DNA from: Aralia elata
Lineage: Eukaryota > Streptophyta > Magnoliopsida > Apiales > Araliaceae
DNA: 64,000 nucleotides
Reading direction: 5' to 3'
Assembly: GCA_034770075.1 (NCBI GenBank)
Contig: CM068386.1
Location: 43,375,990-43,439,989, forward strand
In this document: one piece after another, positions 1-10,917 of the stretch
Layout of the letters: the number at the start of each line of letters is the position of its first letter
Position numbering within the stretch: the first letter of the stretch is position 1
Notes under the pieces: model-generated
The model's input: only the letters and a program-made list of their open reading frames with translations
What the model was told of the DNA's origin: nothing
Databases searched by the model: none
Translations under genes and position numbers: made by a program

Positions 1-29
1 CAGTAAGTAGGTATGAAACCTACTCATCA
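1..29 (-). repeat. Start of Athila-1 3' LTR
   Basis: On the minus strand the LTR starts with TGATGAGTAGGTTTCATACC, directly after the polypurine tract, and leaves the window after 29 bases. It matches the head of the 5' LTR near 23840-23870, which has an extra six-base ACCTAT-type duplication and TT instead of TG. The head contains an inverted repeat (AGTAGGT / ACCTACT, loop TTCAT). Confidence 0.9.
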
Positions 30-33
30 AATA

Positions 34-68
34 CCCCCAAACTTGAACTGTTGCTTGTCCTCAAGCAA
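34..68 (-). other. Athila-1 polypurine tract with upstream RGGA-loop hairpin
   Basis: Read on the minus strand, a perfect 7-bp stem (TTGCTTG / CAAGCAA, positions 51-68) closes an AGGA loop. Twelve bases later comes AAGTTTGGGGG, the likely plus-strand primer, immediately before the LTR start. The same arrangement with a different stem occurs in Athila-2 at 60587-60625. Confidence 0.75.
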
Positions 69-833
69 TTAAAAATGAAGTAAATGCAAACATGAATGAA
101 ATGCAATAATCTATACATGCACCATGAATCCTCATCAATTAGTAAACAATCCTTGTGTGCTTTGCCTTAGAAGAATCACAATAACAACCACACATAGCTT
201 CAAACCAAAACTTAGTTCATGTACCATGATAGTCATACAAATCAAGCCCTGTACTGATTGATATAGTGTCTCGTTGATCAAATACTCCACTAAGTTTCCC
301 CCCAAACATAAACGCAAGTGTTGTCTCTGCTTACACTACCCTCATTTGTTTATCTTTTAATAAGACTTCAATTTCCCTCTAGAACTCAATTATGCAAATC
401 TTTAGGTCACTTAGTAAGATAACGACTATTTGAGTGCTAACCAGTTATATCAGATTCAAAACAAGACAAGATTTGCAATATATTATGGCATTCGACCCAA
501 GCCTTAGCAATTAGCATTCGTGGGCAATAATCACATAAGATGCACATGAGGATGTTTACTAATTTAGATGTTAGGATTATGCAATCTAGGCTACATGATA
601 CGATATACATGAAAATAAAGCAAAATATATTTTTTTTAACTATGATGCAATTTATCCTACTCATTCAAATGAAATAAATACTAATGCAAATGAAATAAAT
701 ACTATTTATGCAGTGGATAATGATATGCAACTTGAATATAATGCAAATTAACTACGATACAACTAGAATGAACTATTTCCTAAAATTAACATGCAAATAC
801 TAATAAGAAATAAAACAAATAAATAAACCCTAA
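69..833. other. Athila-1 3' untranslated segment, no gene seen
   Basis: AT-rich sequence between the 3' polypurine tract and the end of the extra ORF. It contains scattered ATGCAAAT-like repeats (for example 683-710 and 785-800) but no open frame with recognisable content. It is interpreted as the 3' untranslated part of the element. Confidence 0.6.
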
Positions 834-867
834 TACCCCCAAACTTAAAATAATCAATGTCCTCATT
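834..867 (-). other. Second polypurine-like tract with short RGGA hairpin in Athila-1
   Basis: About 25 bases past the stop of the extra ORF, the minus strand has a 4-bp stem AATG / CATT with an AGGA loop (856-867), then TTTAAGTTTGGGGGTATT (836-850 region). The G5 tract and its context copy the true 3' tract at 34-45. It could serve as an internal plus-strand priming site or be a relic of a duplication. Confidence 0.55.
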
Positions 868-892
868 ATAGATAAAGGGTAAAGAGACTCCG

Positions 893-2002
893 CTAAGAGT
901 CGTCCTCATCTCTGCCCGACGGTGTATCAGGTGGTGGATATGGGGTGCTGGCACCGAAAGTGGGGAACTGGACATGGACCCCCTGCTGAATGAAGGCCTC
1001 AGAAAGTGCATCCGCAAAGTGGATGTTGTAGTCCCTGAAACTAGTGTGCAAAGCATCCATCCGGCGTTGTAAGAGACGCATCTCGCGCTCATGTCCATCA
1101 ACCCCTCTCCGTGGTGCCCCATGTGGTAATACGGGCTGTGCAGGCTCCTCTTCCTCACTATCTTCTTCCTCGTCAGAAACAATGAAACCCAAACCACTAG
1201 AACGGGATTCTCCTCCACGCCAAACATTGAACTTCCTTATGGTGGCACTGTCAATATCCCGCATAGGTAGTTGGAGAGTTTCCTCTCCCCATTCCACCTT
1301 CGCCGCTAGACATAGGCGTGTGACAATCGAGGCGTGTGGAATGGCGCCTGAGGTGACCGCTCTCATAAACCGAAGCATAGACTGGTGAATGATGTAACCC
1401 ACATCGATGCTTCCACCCTTTAGAATGCGGTGCAATAACACCGCCCGGTCACGAGTCACATCCTGGTGGTGGGTCATAGGCAATAGACTCGCACAAATGA
1501 AGGCATACCAAGCCTTGGCATATCTGTTCAGCGCGGTTTGGGGGAAGTGGACTTTCTGAGTGGTGCCCGCCTGTGTCTTCCATTGAGTCCCCGGTTGGCA
1601 CATCTCCCGAACCAATTCACCGAGATAAATCTCGAAGCGATCAGTTTCCACCCATTTGGTGGTCTCACCAGAAGTAGACGACAATCGGAATAGCTCGTTG
1701 ATTGCCTGCTTGGTGTAGGGGACTTGCTTGCCCCGTACAAAGGAGATGCCATTTTGGGTTTCACGGGCATTGGCATAGAACTCCCGTACAATGGCCATCG
1801 GGGCGGACAATGGCGTCTCAATGAATAGCAGCCATCCCAACCGCCGAATTTGCTCCAAAATCCGCCCATCCTGTGCTTTGGGCTTCAAACCCCTCTCCGG
1901 TATGAAGGATTTGACACTCAATACCTCCCAATAGTAGTGTTGGGCGGAGAGGGCATCGCTGCTAAATGAAGAGGGTTGAGGTGTTCTTGCTCTCTTAGGC
2001 AT
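893..2002 (-). CDS. Extra (env-position) ORF of Athila-1, 'putative plant transposon protein' type
   Basis: An uninterrupted 369-codon frame downstream of pol, where Athila elements often carry a third gene. The start at 2002 (MPKRARTPQP) is the first ATG of the frame. Residues ~35-230 resemble the conserved plant domain annotated as 'putative plant transposon protein': an ERGLKP-like start, RRLGW, IVREFYANA, FVRGKQVPYT and INELFRL can be read. An acidic run (DEEEDSEEEE) follows at ~280-290, then a possibly coiled region and a proline-rich tail. I see no signal peptide or clear membrane segment, so 'env' describes position only. The frame is intact although the gag-pol of the same element has many stops. 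It is probably translated, if at all, from a spliced or internal start, because gag-pol lies upstream. Its biochemical role is unknown. Family assignment is from memory of motifs. Confidence 0.8.
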   Translation of the reverse strand: MPKRARTPQPSSFSSDALSAQHYYWEVLSVKSFIPERGLKPKAQDGRILEQIRRLGWLLFIETPLSAPMAIVREFYANARETQNGISFVRGKQVPYTKQAINELFRLSSTSGETTKWVETDRFEIYLGELVREMCQPGTQWKTQAGTTQKVHFPQTALNRYAKAWYAFICASLLPMTHHQDVTRDRAVLLHRILKGGSIDVGYIIHQSMLRFMRAVTSGAIPHASIVTRLCLAAKVEWGEETLQLPMRDIDSATIRKFNVWRGGESRSSGLGFIVSDEEEDSEEEEPAQPVLPHGAPRRGVDGHEREMRLLQRRMDALHTSFRDYNIHFADALSEAFIQQGVHVQFPTFGASTPYPPPDTPSGRDEDDS

Positions 2003-2689
2003 GATTGAATGTAGCTAGGTTTAAGGTTTGAGATATCAAAGATGAGATGAAAGGGTTTTCTTTGCTTTTGCTTCTGCTCTAGGGAGAGAATAGGTTTAGG
2101 GTTTTATGTTGTGATGTGACTTAAACTGATGGAACGAGTCCTTTATAAAAAAAAAAGTTTCCTTCCGATGGGCGCAGCTGCGCGCTTGCTGCCTTGTTGT
2201 TTGGGTGCAGCTGCGCTGGTGCCCAGTTGCCACTTCCAAGCCCGGCGCAGCTGCGCGATGCTTAGCTTGAGGAACGGCGCAGCTGCGCCTTCCTGTCAAC
2301 TCCTTGGATGAAAGTTTTTTTTTTAAATGAAACACACTTGACACACATTAGAATATCAGATGAAAAACTCAATTCATAAAATCATCTAACATTCCTACAA
2401 AGGAAAGGAAATTTTAGTTTAAACTTATAAACTCTCATAAGGTGCATAATTAATGTAGTGAAAACTTTGTACCCCCAAACTTAAAGTTGACAGTATTCTC
2501 AATGGCTAAGATGGACCCAATTAAAGCTTACGCATTTCCCTGAGGTTATGCTATCTGCCATCGATGTTGTCTGTTTAAGTCGCACGGTTGAGGGCGTGAT
2601 TGGATACCTGAAAAGCAAACAGTCATGTTAAAATGTAATCATACAAACTCAATTATAAACACACAGGAATAAAAAGTAAAACAATAAAT
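2003..2689. other. Spacer between Athila-1 pol and extra ORF
   Basis: Noncoding stretch holding a palindrome cluster (2170-2289) and, at 2471-2488, a third G5 tract on the minus strand (TTTAAGTTTGGGGGTAC) in the same context as the two at 34-45 and 836-850. No other structure is recognised. Confidence 0.6.
2170..2289. repeat. GCGCAGCTGCGC palindrome cluster 1 (4 copies)
   Basis: Four copies of GGCGCAGCTGCGCC or one- to two-base variants. Their CAGCTG centres lie at 2175, 2208, 2248 and 2280, so the spacings are 33, 40 and 32. The sequence between the copies differs. The cluster sits just upstream (minus strand) of the extra ORF. Confidence 0.9.
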
Positions 2690-2705
2690 TCGGGTTGCCT
2701 CCCGA
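2690..2705 (-). other. Conserved post-pol hairpin with AGGCAA loop (Athila-1)
   Basis: On the minus strand TCGGG-AGGCAA-CCCGA forms a 5-bp stem with a six-base loop, just after the end of pol. Athila-2 has the same loop in CTTGGG-AGGCAA-CCCAAG at 59529-59546, so one pair is C-G here and T-A there. Both copies are preceded by a GCGCT sequence. Confidence 0.6.
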
Positions 2706-2750
2706 GAAGCGCTTGGTTTAAAGTCGATTAGCTCAACTATCTATTGGTGC

Positions 2751-3368
2751 TCAATCCATGGCTAAGACAATTGAGGATTCTTGGCGATCGACTTCGCCTC
2801 CCCAATAGTGTTTCAGTCATTGACCATTTACCTTGAATGGTTGTTCACTGTCATTTCCTACTATTTCAATAGCTCCGTGTGGGAATACAGCTGTTATGGT
2901 AAAAGGCCTGACCATCGGGATTTGAGCTTACCCGGGACTAATTTGAGCCTGGAGTTGAATAGCAACACCGCTTGACCAGGTTCAAATTTTTTCTCGATGA
3001 TTTTTCGATCGTGCCATCTCTTTACCTTTTCTTTGTAGAGTTTGGAATTCTCATAGGCTTGTAAGCGGAACTCATCAAGTTCATTTAGCTGTAGAAGTCT
3101 CCTTTCTCCCGCTGCGGATAGGTCAAAGTTTAGCTTCCTAATTGCCCAATACTCCTTGTGCTCTAGTTCAACCAGGAGATGACACGCTTTGCCGTAGATC
3201 ACATGGTATGGAGACATGCAGAGGGGTGTCTTATAGGTGGTTCTATACGCCCATAATGCTTCATCTAGCTTCAATGACCAGTCTTTTCTAGAAGGATTAA
3301 CAATTTTCTCCAGAATTCTCTTCACCTCTCTATTTGACACTTCGGCTTGCCCATTTGTTTGCGGGTGG
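2751..3368 (-). pseudogene. Athila-1 integrase, C-terminal part
   Basis: This is the continuation of the integrase cut by the chromovirus at 3369. Reading begins with [20 protein letters not shown], which carries the catalytic Glu of the D,D,E triad, then [11 protein letters not shown], and ends in the C-terminal module ([20 protein letters not shown]). One base appears to be missing at about 2901-2907, which shifts the frame after SRWSG. In the shifted frame a TGA (2817-2819) replaces an expected Arg codon near VNGQ. The gene would end at 2751. It could not make active integrase even without the insertion. Confidence 0.85.
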
Positions 3369-6300
3369 TGTGACGCCCCCAAATTCGGGTCTCCAATTAC
3401 CTGAATCCGGTCATCACGATCCAATACAACATTCACCTCTAACAACATACATTGACTAAAATACGGAATATAACAAACATATGTTGTTCATTACAAAGGT
3501 GTTACTAGTCCCAAGATACAATAACCTTAAATACTTAACACAATTCCATACCTCAAATAACAATCAGAGTTTAAATTATATTAATAATAATTAACTACAC
3601 TTATGATAAATCAGTTACATGAAGCCTATCACTTCATCTTTTCTTTCCCTTTGCTCTTTCTTGATGTCTCGGGTTTAGCTGCAATGGAGTCATGATATAA
3701 CAAGGGTGAGCAACGAGTTTGCTCAGCAAGTTTAAAGTACAACAATGAGGATATATCATGATGAAAGGAATATAGAAAGAGATTTCAACAATATAATTAT
3801 CAGAAGCAAGAACAATAATTGATTTTAGAACAATTGATAGTCAAGTAGACTTTGAACAATAACTTCCAAAGGAGTCAATAGCTAGTTGACCCTCTGGTTA
3901 CTGGCTACAGAATAAGTACTTGAGGGGATCAGCCTCGCGTACGCTATGTATATGCATAACATTTAACTCTGCTATTTGTACCTTATATATGGTACCTGGG
4001 TATTCCCCTATAATAAAAGGGGTGTTCATTCAGTCTAAGAATCCTTACCATTGATTGGTTCGGATAGTTTTTATAAATTCTCACATACTTGCCTGACCGA
4101 ACAAGGGTTCAGACTTAATCATGAATAGTTCGTGAATTTCGGAACTTTAATAAATGTACGAATTCAAATGCACCGAATGCGAGTGTCAATAATATTGATG
4201 TGGAATAACTGTAAATTAATTAAACCACTTAAGCATTCTTGGAATAAAACTTCAAGCTACAATACAATAGTAGCCTGCTCGAATGAAAAGAAACTTGCAA
4301 CAATTAACGTTTCGATATAAAGAACTTGCTCAATGTAAAAGTTGAGTAAGAGGAACTTGCCTGTTTGTCCAGCTACAATTAATCTTAGCTTTAACTATTT
4401 GGTCTTGAAGGACCTAACATTGAATAAGTTGACTTATCAATTAATATGGCATAGTTGTACATTGGTATACCTTCTTTTGCTATTTATTTAGTAGATAAAC
4501 AATTCATCATCTACATTTAATTACTATTTAACATTAGCTAAACAGAAATTAATTAATGGCCTTTAGCTATTATTTGAAAATAAATAACAACTAATCATGA
4601 TTACTTATTCTTCGAATACTCAAATTATTACCTTTAATTGTCCCTAAGTATGGGTTAATAATCCTTATTTATTATTTAATAAATTTATTATGGTTAATAG
4701 CAACTAGATAATAATTAAGTAACCATTATCTTTATTGATAATAATTTTATTAACTTTGTTCATACTTAATTATTATTTAATAATAATTAAATATTTATTA
4801 TCTTTATTTATTGATGCATAATAAATAATTATTTACTAACCTTATTCATACTTAATTATTATTTAATATTAAATAATAACTAAATATTTATTATCTTTAT
4901 TTATTATTTATAATAAATAATTATTACTAACTTTATTCATGCTCAATTATTATTAAGTAAATAATAATTAAATATTTACTATCCTTATCTATTATTTATT
5001 GATAAATAATAAATAATTATTTTATTAGCTTCATTCATACTTAATTATTATTTACTATTAAGTAAATAATAATTAAATATTTATTACCTTTATTTATTAC
5101 TTATTGATAAATGATAAATAATTATTTACTAACTTTATTCATACTCAATTATTATTAAGTAAATAATAATTAAATATTTACTATCCTTATCTATTATTTA
5201 TTGATAAATAATAAATAATTATTTACTAACTTTATTCATACTCAATTATTATTAAGTAAATAATAATTAAGTATTTACTATCTTTATTTATTATATTCAT
5301 ACTTAATTATTATTTAATATTCAGTAAACAATAATTAAATATTTATTATCTTTATTTATTATTTTCTGTTAAATAATAAATAATTATTTTATTAGTGCAT
5401 TATTAATTCAAACATTCCCAATAATTAAGCCAATAGTACTATATTTGATTATTAGATAATAGTTATATAATAAACCATTAGACTTCATTTGTTATTCGTT
5501 CCATTTGAATATTACTCACACTATTTCGAGGGTCATTAGGTATGATAATAATACACCAATTGCCCCTAACAATATTTTAGGTCCCAACTATTATTGTTAA
5601 TTCTGAAATGGGATAATTAGAGAGCCAATATTATTCACCTCCTGGGAATCTTTTGTTAATCAGCTATGATTTAATTACTTCTTAGCATTACAAAAAAAAA
5701 AATACTAATGATGGTGTTGCATTTGCGAAGTGATAGTGTTAATCAACTGAAAGGAGCGATTAGCCCTCAATTAAGAGTTTTACTCGACCTAATTTTGTTT
5801 ACTGCACTGGATGCCAACGGCGTGGCTGCCGCTCACGCCTTACACCTCGACTCAGCCCCAACCATCAGCCACATAACACATCCTAACAGTTGACTCGGTC
5901 CCAACACAACATGCAACACATATGTTTCAATTTATGCGAACAATCCAAGTACTAACACATAATAAACCATAGTTAAGTTTCTCATACAACAATGTTGTTA
6001 ACAGAGCGCTTAATGCCAAAATGAAACTCAGTTTGGTTCAGGCATTACAACAAACATATGCTATGCATCCTAAAACGCCACACTGGCCTATTCTCAGTAC
6101 AAACTCAACTGCCAGAACCTTAAGGTTCTTCAATACACAAATTTTAAACCAAAGCAATATAACCCAATACAAGGAAATAATACAGTTTCAATTACAGAAG
6201 AAAGGAAAGGGAATCAACCAGCTCACGATTATACCTTGAGCTTACACGGATTGCCGGTCTTCTCCTTCTCCCAAAATAAGTCACGAAGCCGGACATTCAC

Positions 6301-7349
6301 TTCTCAAGCTACCCACGGCTGACTTTCCCTGCTCTCTCTTCTTTCGGTGATATCTCTCTCTAGGTTAAACTCACCAAAAATAGGCAGCTTTGGCTAGGAT
6401 CTGGGTTCCAATTTATAGAATCGGGTTTGTCCAATTCGTCGGTCAATACCCCAATGGACAACCCAGTGACCAGCGGGTAGAGGGAGGTAGCTGTCGATGT
6501 CAACACCAACCCATCCAAGCCCAGTTGTAGTCGATCCTTGAGTCGTGCAGTCCCGTCGGTCGAATCGCCGATCGTTTGGATCCTTTGGTCCGTTCGTCGA
6601 GCGCTCGGTCGTTGTCCCATCCCAGTCGTGCCGTCGGTCCCCTCACGCTATCATGTTGTCATACCGACCCCCCACACGCCGACCTGTCGCGCCCCTTTTC
6701 CCCCTCCTTTTGCTTCGTTCGATTGAAAGGCTAGGTCAATTAGACTGTGATTTTAGCTCTGCTCCCAAATTGGTTTTACAGAGATGAACTTGCCCTAACC
6801 CGATTGAAATCGGTTCGACCCGGCAGGAGAAGGATTTGGCTCGACCCAAATGAAGTTGGGTCAGATGAAATAATTAGAAGGGTGGCCCAATTCGAAATGG
6901 AAGGGAAATTGATCTAACACAATAGTGTTGGGCCATTCGAAGTAAAGGGAAAATGGCCCAATATATTAACTAAATTTAATAATAATTGTATTTTAGCATC
7001 TCAATTAGTTAACCCACTTGATTAATTAATTGTTTAAAGGAATATTTACCCTAGCAATAAATCCCCCATTCGGATTATTTAATTCGATAAATATAATGCC
7101 ATATCATGATAAAATAAAATTATTTATTTATATTTTTACCAATTTCCTTTCCAACCAACTCTTAGGGTTAACTCACTAATTTATTCGAACTATTGATGAA
7201 TCATTTTAAGGGAAAATTATTAGGTCATATGGTTATATAATTAAATATTAATACTTACATGGGTCCAATTAAGTTCGAAAAATTTAAATAAAATAATTTT
7301 CTATGTCAAAATAAATTGATAACAAGGTTCAAAATTTCTGGACATTACA
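3369..7349 (-). repeat. Chromovirus 3' LTR (3981 bp)
   Basis: On the plus strand it runs from TGTGACGCCCCC to GGACATTACA. It is about 118 bp longer than the other LTR, mainly from one more unit of the AT-rich tandem block. Scattered differences from the 13415-17277 copy are mostly transitions. It contains a TATA-like box (6411-6418), an exon-1 micro-ORF starting at 6296, and a putative intron (3679-6234), as in the 5' LTR. Confidence 0.95.
4735..5400. repeat. AT-rich tandem block in chromovirus 3' LTR
   Basis: About seven imperfect units start at TTCATAC/GCTYAATT near 4757, 4843, 4932, 5031, 5134, 5232 and 5291, with spacing of 86-103 bp except the last. Each unit contains self-complementary stretches such as TTTAATATTAAATAATAATT. 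The block lies inside the putative LTR intron. The other LTR has about six units. Confidence 0.85.
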
Positions 7350-7363
7350 TCCTCTCCCCTTTA
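7350..7363 (-). other. Chromovirus polypurine tract
   Basis: Minus-strand AAAGGGGAGAGGA abuts the 3' LTR start (TGTAATGTCC). This is the expected primer for plus-strand DNA synthesis. Confidence 0.85.
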
Positions 7364-7396
7364 TAAAAATTTCGTCCTCGGAATTTTAACCTAAGG

Positions 7397-8743
7397 TTAC
7401 TCAAATAACTGCGGATAATTTGCTCTCATCTTCTCTTCGAGTTCCCACGTGGCTTCTTCCACCGCGTGATTCCTCCAGAGTACTTTAACCGAATGAATAA
7501 TTTTATTCCTCAGCTTTTGCTCCTTTCTATCCAGTATTTGGACAGGAATCTCCTCGTACGATAAGTCCTTCTCGACTTGAATTGGCTCATAGGAAATAAC
7601 GTGTTTATAATCTGGCTTATATGGATGCAACATTGAAACATGGAACACTTTGTGAATGTGCTCAAGTTCAGGAGGTAATGCTACCTCGTACGCCACTTCG
7701 CATATTCTCCTTAATATTTCAAAAGGTCCTATGAACCTAGGGCTCAATTTGCCCTTCTTCCCAAAACGGATCTTCCCATTCCAGGGAGATACCTTCAAAA
7801 ATACAGAGCTGCCAACTTCAAAGTCCCTCTTCTGACGATGTAAGTCGGCATACTTCTTCTGACGATCCTGAGCTGCTACTAACCGCTGCCTTATTACTTT
7901 AATGATCTCCACGGTTTGCTGTACCAATTCCGGTCCCAACAATCTCCGCTCACCAACTTCATCCCAACATAACGGCGTTCGACACTTCCTCCCGTACAAT
8001 GCTTCGTACGGTGGCATGCCAATGCTAGCATGATAATTGTTGTTGTAAGCAAACTCTAGTAGTGGCAAGTGGTCGTCCCAACTGCCCCCTAAGTCCATCA
8101 CTACTGTTCGGAGCATATCCTCCAAGGTCTGAATCGTTCGCTCGCTCTGACCATCAGTCTGAGGATGATACACCGTACTCATTCTCAACTGTGTTCCCAT
8201 TCTTTCCTGCAGACTTCTCCAAAAATTTGGCATGAAGCGCGGGTCTCTGTCTAATACAATAGATACCGTCACTCCATGTCGAGATACTATCTCTTTTACG
8301 TAAAGTTTCGCTAACTGCTCCAATTTGTACCTGATTTTGATCGATAGAAAATGGGCAGACTTGGCCAAACGATCTACGATTACCCAGATGGCATCTAGAC
8401 CCTTTTGTGTTGTCGGAAGTCCTACCACAAAATCCATTGTGATGTGCTCCCACTTCCATTCTGGAATTTCCAAGGGTTGCAACAATCCGCTCGGCCGCTG
8501 GTGCTCTACCTTGACCCTCTGACAAGTTAAATACCGGCTGACGAATTCTGCAACTTCCCCCTTCAAATGCGGCCACCAATAATGTTGACGAAGATCTTGA
8601 TACATCTTGGTGCTACCCGAATGTACCGAAAATCTCATATTATGGGCTTCCTGCAATATTTCTTCCCTTAAGTCTGGTACGTAGGGTATCCAGATCCTTC
8701 CCTCGAATCTCAGCAACCCTGTGCTGTCAACCTTGTACTTCAA
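7397..8743 (-). CDS. Chromovirus integrase with C-terminal chromodomain
   Basis: The frame covers the C-terminal ~448 codons of pol. An N-terminal zinc domain is recognisable ([20 protein letters not shown], then SRYLTCQRV); the first Cys of its CC pair reads Tyr, probably a damaging change. The catalytic core shows Asp in TMDFVVGLP, Asp in VLDRDPRF and Glu in [19 protein letters not shown] linker with [19 protein letters not shown] leads to a chromodomain at ~395-448 ([20 protein letters not shown]). Chromodomains are thought to steer insertion to particular chromatin. The frame has no ATG of its own. It is separated from the upstream pol frame by a one-base frameshift at about 8741-8755, next to a run of A residues, so integrase would need frameshifting or is broken. 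Confidence 0.9.
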   Translation of the reverse strand: MKYKVDSTGLLRFEGRIWIPYVPDLREEILQEAHNMRFSVHSGSTKMYQDLRQHYWWPHLKGEVAEFVSRYLTCQRVKVEHQRPSGLLQPLEIPEWKWEHITMDFVVGLPTTQKGLDAIWVIVDRLAKSAHFLSIKIRYKLEQLAKLYVKEIVSRHGVTVSIVLDRDPRFMPNFWRSLQERMGTQLRMSTVYHPQTDGQSERTIQTLEDMLRTVVMDLGGSWDDHLPLLEFAYNNNYHASIGMPPYEALYGRKCRTPLCWDEVGERRLLGPELVQQTVEIIKVIRQRLVAAQDRQKKYADLHRQKRDFEVGSSVFLKVSPWNGKIRFGKKGKLSPRFIGPFEILRRICEVAYEVALPPELEHIHKVFHVSMLHPYKPDYKHVISYEPIQVEKDLSYEEIPVQILDRKEQKLRNKIIHSVKVLWRNHAVEEATWELEEKMRANYPQLFE

Positions 8744-10917
8744 AGTTTTTCCTTCGATAGTTGCCTCTTAATGACAATGCACTCTTCATCAAATTCTTGA
8801 GCCTCCTTTATCTTATCCAGTAGAGTTGGACCTACTGTCACGATGAACAATTTTTTGTCCGTCTCCATCGGATACTTAACGTCCAGTTCCAGACGTACAA
8901 AGTCCTTTATCAACTCCTCTTGAACTGTCAGCCGCATCAATTTCACCTTGCCTTTTCTGCTTAAGGCATCAGCCACTACATTTGCTTTGCCCGGATGGTA
9001 CAGAATCTCACAGTCGTAATCCTTGATCAATTCTAACCATCGGCGCTGCCTCATGTTCAGCTCTTTCTGAGTGAAGATATATTTCAGACTTTTGTGATCT
9101 GTATATATCTCACACTTCTCCCCGTATAGATAGTGTCTCCAAATCTTCAAGGCAAAAACTACCGCGGCTAACTCCAGGTCATGAGTCGGGTAGCCCTTCT
9201 CATAGTCCTTCAGCTGACATGATGCGTACGCAACAACCTTGCTGTGCTGCATCAGTACACAGCCAAGACCTTTGTGTGACACATCGCTATATACTACGAA
9301 ACCCCCAGTGTTGTAGGGTAAGGTCAACACCGGTGCTTGGCTAAGTCTCTTCTTCAGCTCCATAAAACTTTCCTCGCATTTCTCCGACCAAACGAACTTA
9401 ACTGCTTTTCTGGTGAGATTGGTCAACGGCGATGCTATCTTTGAAAAGTCCTGTATGAATCTCCGATAGTATCCTGCTAATCCCAAGAAACTCCGGATCT
9501 CTGTTGGCGTTTTCGGTTGCTCCCAATTGATAACCGCTTCTACTTTTGCAGGGTCCACCGAAACACCATTTTTGTCGATGACGTGACCCAAAAATTGTAC
9601 CCTTTGCAACCAAAACTCACACTTAGAAAACTTCGCGTACAACTTCTCCTTTCTGAGAGCTTCCAGTACAATCTTTAAATGTTCAGCATGTTCCTCCTCT
9701 GTCTCTGAATATACCAGGATGTCATCGATGAATACGACTACGAACTTGTCCAAGTACTGCTTGAACACTCTGTTCATCATATCCATAAATGCCGCTGGCG
9801 CATTCGACAATCCAAAGGACATTACAAAAAACTCGAAGTGCCCGTAACGAGTCCTGAATGCAGTCTTCGGGATATCTTCCTGCCTTACCTTCAGCTGATG
9901 GTAGCCTGTTCTTAAGTCAATTTTTGAAAAGTACTTCGCTCCCTTAAGTTGATTAAACAGATCGTCAATCCTAGGAAGCGGGTACCTATTCTTAATCGTA
10001 ACTTTGTTCAACTCCCGGTAGTCGATACAAAGCCTCATAGAACCATCCTTCTTCTTTACAAACAGAACTGGCGCTCCCCACGGGGACACGCTTGGTCTGA
10101 TATAACCTTTATCTAACAGTTCCTGCAGTTGCACTATCAACTCTTTCATTTCTACAGGTGCCATTCGATACGACGGCTTCGATATTAGTGCGGTTCCCGG
10201 TACCAAATCGATAACGAACTCAATTTCCCTGTCCGGCGACAGTCCCGGAAGCTCATCTGGGAAGACGTCGGCGAAATCCCTCACGATTGGTATTTGACTC
10301 ATCTCATCCCCGACCTGACGAGTATCAACCACATGGGCTAAATAACATACGCAACCTTTCTTAAGCAATTTCTTGGTTTGCATCATAGTAAGACAACAAG
10401 ATTGTCTTGGTGATTTATTACCATAGAATACCACCTTCGACTTGTTAGGAGTCTTCAGGTGTACACATTTCTTCTTACAGTCAATAACTGCTCCGTGAAT
10501 TGATAGCCAATCCATTCCCAGGATTACATCAAACTCTCCCAGCCGAATTGGTATCAAATCCACATTGAGCTTAAATCCTCGCAATTCAGCACAACAATTT
10601 CTATGAATGCATTCTACGGGGATAGTTTCCTTGTTTGCTACTTCTACGTTCATAGGGTGTTCTAACTTTTCACGAGGTAAATTTAACTGACTAGCAAATT
10701 CTTCAGAAACAAAAGAGCAGGTAGCACCCGAATCGAATAACACATATGCATTTATATCATTGATTGGGATGATACCTGACACCACGTCCTTGGATTCCAT
10801 TGCATCCTGAACAATCATATTGAACGTGCGGGCTGTTGGCCTGTTAGCTTGACTAGTTGGTGCCCCATAGCTCAGCCGGTTGTTGTTCCCGCTGTTGTTG
10901 TTGCTCCGGTTGCCGCT
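8740..10917 (-). CDS. Chromovirus protease, reverse transcriptase and RNase H
   Basis: This frame continues directly from gag after a single TAG. After a short Asn/Ser-rich linker comes an aspartic protease with [11 protein letters not shown]. The reverse transcriptase has [20 protein letters not shown], then [11 protein letters not shown] and the catalytic [11 protein letters not shown]. RNase H has [11 protein letters not shown], the conserved Glu in [22 protein letters not shown] and the final Asp in [10 protein letters not shown]. Lengths and order are normal for a chromovirus. The frame closes at 8740, in what should be the link to integrase, because of the one-base shift described there. 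An ATG at 10818 exists, but the frame is open back to the gag stop. Confidence 0.93.
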   Translation of the reverse strand, partial: SGNRSNNNSGNNNRLSYGAPTSQANRPTARTFNMIVQDAMESKDVVSGIIPINDINAYVLFDSGATCSFVSEEFASQLNLPREKLEHPMNVEVANKETIPVECIHRNCCAELRGFKLNVDLIPIRLGEFDVILGMDWLSIHGAVIDCKKKCVHLKTPNKSKVVFYGNKSPRQSCCLTMMQTKKLLKKGCVCYLAHVVDTRQVGDEMSQIPIVRDFADVFPDELPGLSPDREIEFVIDLVPGTALISKPSYRMAPVEMKELIVQLQELLDKGYIRPSVSPWGAPVLFVKKKDGSMRLCIDYRELNKVTIKNRYPLPRIDDLFNQLKGAKYFSKIDLRTGYHQLKVRQEDIPKTAFRTRYGHFEFFVMSFGLSNAPAAFMDMMNRVFKQYLDKFVVVFIDDILVYSETEEEHAEHLKIVLEALRKEKLYAKFSKCEFWLQRVQFLGHVIDKNGVSVDPAKVEAVINWEQPKTPTEIRSFLGLAGYYRRFIQDFSKIASPLTNLTRKAVKFVWSEKCEESFMELKKRLSQAPVLTLPYNTGGFVVYSDVSHKGLGCVLMQHSKVVAYASCQLKDYEKGYPTHDLELAAVVFALKIWRHYLYGEKCEIYTDHKSLKYIFTQKELNMRQRRWLELIKDYDCEILYHPGKANVVADALSRKGKVKLMRLTVQEELIKDFVRLELDVKYPMETDKKLFIVTVGPTLLDKIKEAQEFDEECIVIKRQLSKEKL

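Noticed and set aside
893..2002. Calling the extra Athila-1 ORF a true envelope gene
   Set aside because: No signal peptide, no transmembrane segment and no glycoprotein-like cysteine pattern can be seen. Only its position after pol fits.
2096..2344. Short open frames on both strands over palindrome clusters (also near 23419-23810, 28485-28733 and 51031-51265)
   Set aside because: They arise because GCGCAGCTGCGC reads without stops in every frame on both strands. There is no start context and no conserved product.
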